From NCBI GenBank assembly GCA_046723735.1, contig JBKOVB010000051.1, forward strand, positions 1-25,923: a DNA stretch of 25,923 nucleotides, in the 5' to 3' direction. The translations under genes and the position numbers were made by a program. This DNA comes from RYN-111 sp046723735. GTDB lineage: Bacteria; Actinomycetota; Actinomycetes; Mycobacteriales; SCTD01. Below, in pieces: positions 23,130 to 25,923 of this stretch. Each line of letters opens with the position of its first letter. Position 1 is the first letter of the stretch. Below the pieces are notes generated by a model that was given only the letters and a program-made list of their open reading frames with translations, had not been told where the DNA came from and ran no database searches.

Positions 23130-24500
23130 CTACATGAACGTGCTCACGGCACTCACCACGTCGTACTCGGGAGACACCACGCAGATCAGCCGCCAGCGGT
23201 CGAACGCTCCGCATGGGTGGCTGATACCAAAGCCCAGCACGTCACCGACCTCGACGTCGCTGCTGGTCGGTACCTTCACGAAGGCGTGCTGGTCGTTGAC
23301 CGCGACGACCTCAAAGCCGTCCACGCCAGTGGAGCCCTCACGTCGCACATGCGAGCGGATCGCCACCGGCAACCGGTCATCGGTCGGGACATCGCGCCTG
23401 CCGAACCCGACGATCAGGAGGTCTGGTTCCGGACGAGACCACACGGAGGCCAGCAGCTCGAGCGCGGGCTGCAAACGCGGGCCGGACCCGACGCCGTCGC
23501 GGCCGTCAAAGGGGGATGTCACCTGATAGATCCCATGATCGTGGGTGACGTAGCACCCGCTTCGCAGCACCACGGTCACAGGGAAGGGGAACGTCGTGGG
23601 CCCCAGCGAGTGCAGAACACGGTCGAAGTAGGAACTGCCACCAGCGGTGATGAGGGGCCTAGCCGAGCCAAAGTCACCCCTGTCATGAAGGGCGACCAGG
23701 AGTCGATGCATCTCCTCGAGGAACGGGTCCACACCAGACGGAATGCTTTGTGAGGCGGAGCGAGGCATCAGGCCCTCGAAGCCCGCAACGCCGGCGAGCG
23801 TCAGCGACGCGGATGCCGTAACCCGGTCAGCAAGAGCCAACGCCTCTGGAAGCGATCGCACGCCGGTCCTGCCGCCGGCGAAGCCCAGCTCGATCAGCAC
23901 CCTCAGGCGACGAGGTAGAGCCGTCTCCCCAAGCACTCGCTCCAGCCGGGCGACGCCGGCGGGGCTGTCCACGTAGCAGTGGAAGTCGGCCCGGTCGTCC
24001 GCAAGCAGCGTGTCACGTACCCAGCGGATGGCCTCGACATCCACCAGCACGTTGGCAAGGAGCAGCCGCCGTACGCCGAAGGCGTGGAGGCTGCGCAACT
24101 GGCCCGTCGTGGCAGCGGTGAGAGCCCAGGCCCCAGCATCGAGCTGCCTCTGGATGATCTCTGGTGACATCGTTGTCTTCGCATGGGGCGCCAGTTCCAC
24201 ACCAGCGTCGCTGCACAGCTTTGAGAACACAGCGATATTGCGGGACAGAGCATCCTCGTGGATCACCATTGCCGGGAGCTCGAGATCGCCTTGCAGGGCG
24301 TTCCAACCACGACTCGCGATCTGGCGGAGGTCGACTCTGGTGCGGGCTTCCACGCGAAGGCCCTTAGTCGTGGCGTCCCAGGCGCCGACTGGATTGTGGA
24401 GTCTCGCTTGGCTCGGGGGCGCCGTCGCTCCATGGTGCGGCGAGTGGCCGGCCACCATGGCGTGGACGTCCAGCCCGTGAGTTCCGCCTTCGAGGCCCAT
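23130..24500 (-). CDS. D-amino-acid deaminase-like PLP enzyme (fold type III, cryptic D-serine dehydratase group)
   Basis: A 456-residue enzyme with an alanine-racemase-type barrel. Features are TTKGLRVEA near the start, PAMVIHEDALSRNIAVF, the PLP lysine K108 in APHAKTTMSP, QLDAGAWALTAATTGQ, LLLANVLVD, and the C-terminal metal-site pattern NDQHAFV and GISHPCGAFDRW. These fit the D-serine/D-threonine dehydratase-like group (metal- and PLP-dependent), which makes 2-oxo acids and ammonia, better than a racemase or D-threonine aldolase. The start is not certain: ATG 24500 has AGGAGG 11 bases upstream; ATG 24458 would also keep the domain. It lies 151 bp after the PucR-type regulator gene on the same strand and would consume D-amino acids set free by DppA. 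Confidence 0.83.
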   Translation of the reverse strand: MGLEGGTHGLDVHAMVAGHSPHHGATAPPSQARLHNPVGAWDATTKGLRVEARTRVDLRQIASRGWNALQGDLELPAMVIHEDALSRNIAVFSKLCSDAGVELAPHAKTTMSPEIIQRQLDAGAWALTAATTGQLRSLHAFGVRRLLLANVLVDVEAIRWVRDTLLADDRADFHCYVDSPAGVARLERVLGETALPRRLRVLIELGFAGGRTGVRSLPEALALADRVTASASLTLAGVAGFEGLMPRSASQSIPSGVDPFLEEMHRLLVALHDRGDFGSARPLITAGGSSYFDRVLHSLGPTTFPFPVTVVLRSGCYVTHDHGIYQVTSPFDGRDGVGSGPRLQPALELLASVWSRPEPDLLIVGFGRRDVPTDDRLPVAIRSHVRREGSTGVDGFEVVAVNDQHAFVKVPTSSDVEVGDVLGFGISHPCGAFDRWRLICVVSPEYDVVSAVSTFM

Positions 24501-24523
24501 GGGCGAAGTCACCTCCTGCGCAC

Positions 24524-24559
24524 CTTGTGCGACGAGTCGCTTGCAAGCACGACGGCAAG
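24524..24559. promoter_or_regulatory. Cluster of CTTG/CAAG half-sites upstream of the deaminase gene
   Basis: Contains the perfect palindrome GCTTGCAAGC (24539-24548), a further CTTG at 24524 and CAAG at 24556-24559. CTTG 24540 and CAAG 24556 are separated by 12 bases, not 11. It may be a binding site for the adjacent regulator, related to the shared dyad or independent of it. Confidence 0.3.
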
Positions 24560-24651
24560 TGTCCGGCGCCATGGCGACGGGGCCTATGTGTGTCGCGCCC
24601 AAGGTCCGCGCGGATCGTGGGCGCCCTCACCAACGGCTCACCGGGCGACAG

Positions 24652-25923
24652 CTACTCATAGGCGCCCCGGCTCCGATCCAGCAGACGTAGTTCGACCATC
24701 AGCGCGAAGCGGCCCGAAAGGTCGTCCAGGTCGATCTTTCCCACCTCGATGGCGCGGCGCATGCGGTACCGGAACGTGTTGGCGTGGACCTGCATGGCCC
24801 GGGCCGCCGCCCGCACGTCACCGAACGAGTCAAGCCACATGCTGAGTGTGGGGATCAGCTCTGAGCCCTTCTCCTCGTCGTACCGCAAGAGACGGAGCAC
24901 CGTCGCCGACGGCCGATGTCCGTCCTCGCGTGCCAGATCCCGCAGCTGCAGCATCAGGGCTTCGACCCCCAAGGCCGTGATACCGCCAGCCACCCCGCTG
25001 CGGCCTCGCTCCTCCAGAACGCGCAAGGCTCGATCGGCGTCGCGACGCGCCCGTGGGAGTAGCGACGGACTCGACGCCACACGGCTGACGCCGATCTTGC
25101 CGGTGAACTGCGTGGCGGTCCGGTCGAGGAATCGCTGGGCCGCAAGGACGGATACGGCTTCCGCGTCGTTGATTCGCTCGGAGAGGGGAATGACCGCGTA
25201 GGCCACGTCACCCAGAGTCGTGACAGCCGCGGACGGGTGAAGTGAAGAGGCCTGAAAGGTGAGTGCGTCCAAGACGCGCTGGCGGTCTGCCTCGGCATGC
25301 TGGAACGTGGGTGCCTTGTGCGCAGGAGGAAAGCCCCAAGCCCAGACGACAGTAGGCTGCGCCAACCCAAGGGCACGGGCGGCATCGCCGGCACCCGGAC
25401 CACCCTCGAGAACCGTCAGGACCCGCTGAGCTTTGAAGCGACGGGTCACGTCGCCGGCGACGGACTGGCGCAGCAGGTGCAGCGCCACCAGTTTCGCGCT
25501 GTCCGTGAAAGCTTGCTCACGTTCAGTCGTCAGGGGCTCCTTCACGGCTGCCCAGATGGAGCCGAACACCTCGTTCCCGGCGCGGACGGCCACCGCCACG
25601 CGCGGCATGCTCTGGCCGTTGACGGGAGCGAGGTACAGGGGCTTGCTGCTGCTGTACAGCTCCTTGAACACGCCCAGCGCCTGGTACGCGCGGGTGAAGG
25701 ATGGAGGCACCTTCCTGCCGATGATCGTGTCGACCCGAGCCTGGTCCGCCTCGTCCTGTCGCCCCGAGAAGGCCAAGACCTGAAAGTTGCGGTCCTCGAT
25801 GGTGATCGGGGCATCCACCAGTGTGCTGACGGTGTTGGCCAGTGCGAACAGGTCACCTGCGGCTGTGTCCAACTCCTGATCGGAGCGCAGGTAGGCACGT
25901 ACGCCGAGCAGGGTGCTCAAGAG
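24652..25923 (-). CDS. PucR/CdaR-type transcriptional regulator (partial, 5' end outside)
   Basis: At least 422 residues; the frame is still open at the right edge, so the true start may lie outside, with TTG 25920 only a possible start. The N-terminal half (about 20-150) resembles a GAF-type sensor (APITIEDRNFQVLAFSG ... PRVAVAVRAGNEVFGSIWA). A middle region leads to the C-terminal helix-turn-helix at about 366-392 (FGDVRAAARAMQVHANTFRYRMRRAIEV), which is characteristic of the PucR C-terminal domain. Family members sense metabolites and control purine, sugar-acid or amino-acid catabolism. Being next to the D-amino-acid deaminase gene, it probably controls that gene, and it is the only regulator in the window that could bind the shared 19-bp dyads. 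Confidence 0.85.
   Translation of the reverse strand, partial: LLSTLLGVRAYLRSDQELDTAAGDLFALANTVSTLVDAPITIEDRNFQVLAFSGRQDEADQARVDTIIGRKVPPSFTRAYQALGVFKELYSSSKPLYLAPVNGQSMPRVAVAVRAGNEVFGSIWAAVKEPLTTEREQAFTDSAKLVALHLLRQSVAGDVTRRFKAQRVLTVLEGGPGAGDAARALGLAQPTVVWAWGFPPAHKAPTFQHAEADRQRVLDALTFQASSLHPSAAVTTLGDVAYAVIPLSERINDAEAVSVLAAQRFLDRTATQFTGKIGVSRVASSPSLLPRARRDADRALRVLEERGRSGVAGGITALGVEALMLQLRDLAREDGHRPSATVLRLLRYDEEKGSELIPTLSMWLDSFGDVRAAARAMQVHANTFRYRMRRAIEVGKIDLDDLSGRFALMVELRLLDRSRGAYE

Noticed and set aside
23130..24500. Alanine racemase
   Set aside because: The C-terminal HPC metal-site pattern and the HAKTTMSP block fit the D-serine dehydratase-like group rather than alanine racemase.

Overview
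The window looks like chromosomal DNA of a high-G+C Gram-positive bacterium (Actinomycetota). Third codon positions are nearly all G or C, GTG and TTG starts occur, the lipoprotein and ABC-transporter genes are of actinobacterial type, and genes are packed with short gaps. No rRNA, tRNA, CRISPR array or complete mobile element was seen. Identifications come from reading motifs in the sequence; no database search was possible.

Layout, left to right. (1) 1-157: the 3' end of an unidentified gene. (2) 428-5199: a divergent pair, an amidohydrolase of the imidazolonepropionase/prolidase-like group (-) and an M24 Xaa-Pro-type peptidase (+), followed by an S9 prolyl-oligopeptidase-family peptidase (+). 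(3) 5368-7346: a duplicated small membrane protein and an NAD-dependent epimerase-like protein (-). (4) 7577-13264: a complete Dpp/Opp-type peptide ABC transporter (-), made of permease B, a permease C-ATPase D fusion, ATPase F and the substrate-binding lipoprotein. (5) 13613-18853: an S12 serine hydrolase, a DJ-1/PfpI (isonitrile hydratase-like) protein, an M20 amidase and a diaminopropionate ammonia-lyase-like PLP enzyme (all -). (6) 19162-22793: an M55 D-aminopeptidase (DppA) (+), a second S12 hydrolase (-) and an alpha/beta hydrolase (+). (7) 22856-25923: a small unknown gene (+), a D-serine-dehydratase-like D-amino-acid deaminase (-) and a PucR/CdaR-type regulator cut by the window edge (-).

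Read together, this is a peptide and amino-acid scavenging island. The transporter imports peptides, several peptidases (M24, S9, M55, perhaps S12 and the amidohydrolase) open them, and PLP enzymes and an M20 amidase degrade unusual products such as D-amino acids and 2,3-diaminopropionate or its N-acyl/N-carbamoyl forms. The substrate is an inference.

The most interesting signal is a 19-bp dyad, consensus CTTG-N11-CRAG (fuller form CTTGTC-N7-ACCGAG), upstream of the M24, S9, binding-protein and first S12 genes. At the M24 gene, and more weakly at the S9 gene, a second copy lies exactly 32 bp away. This points to one regulator controlling scattered units of the island. The PucR-type protein at the right end is a candidate but nothing in the sequence proves the link.
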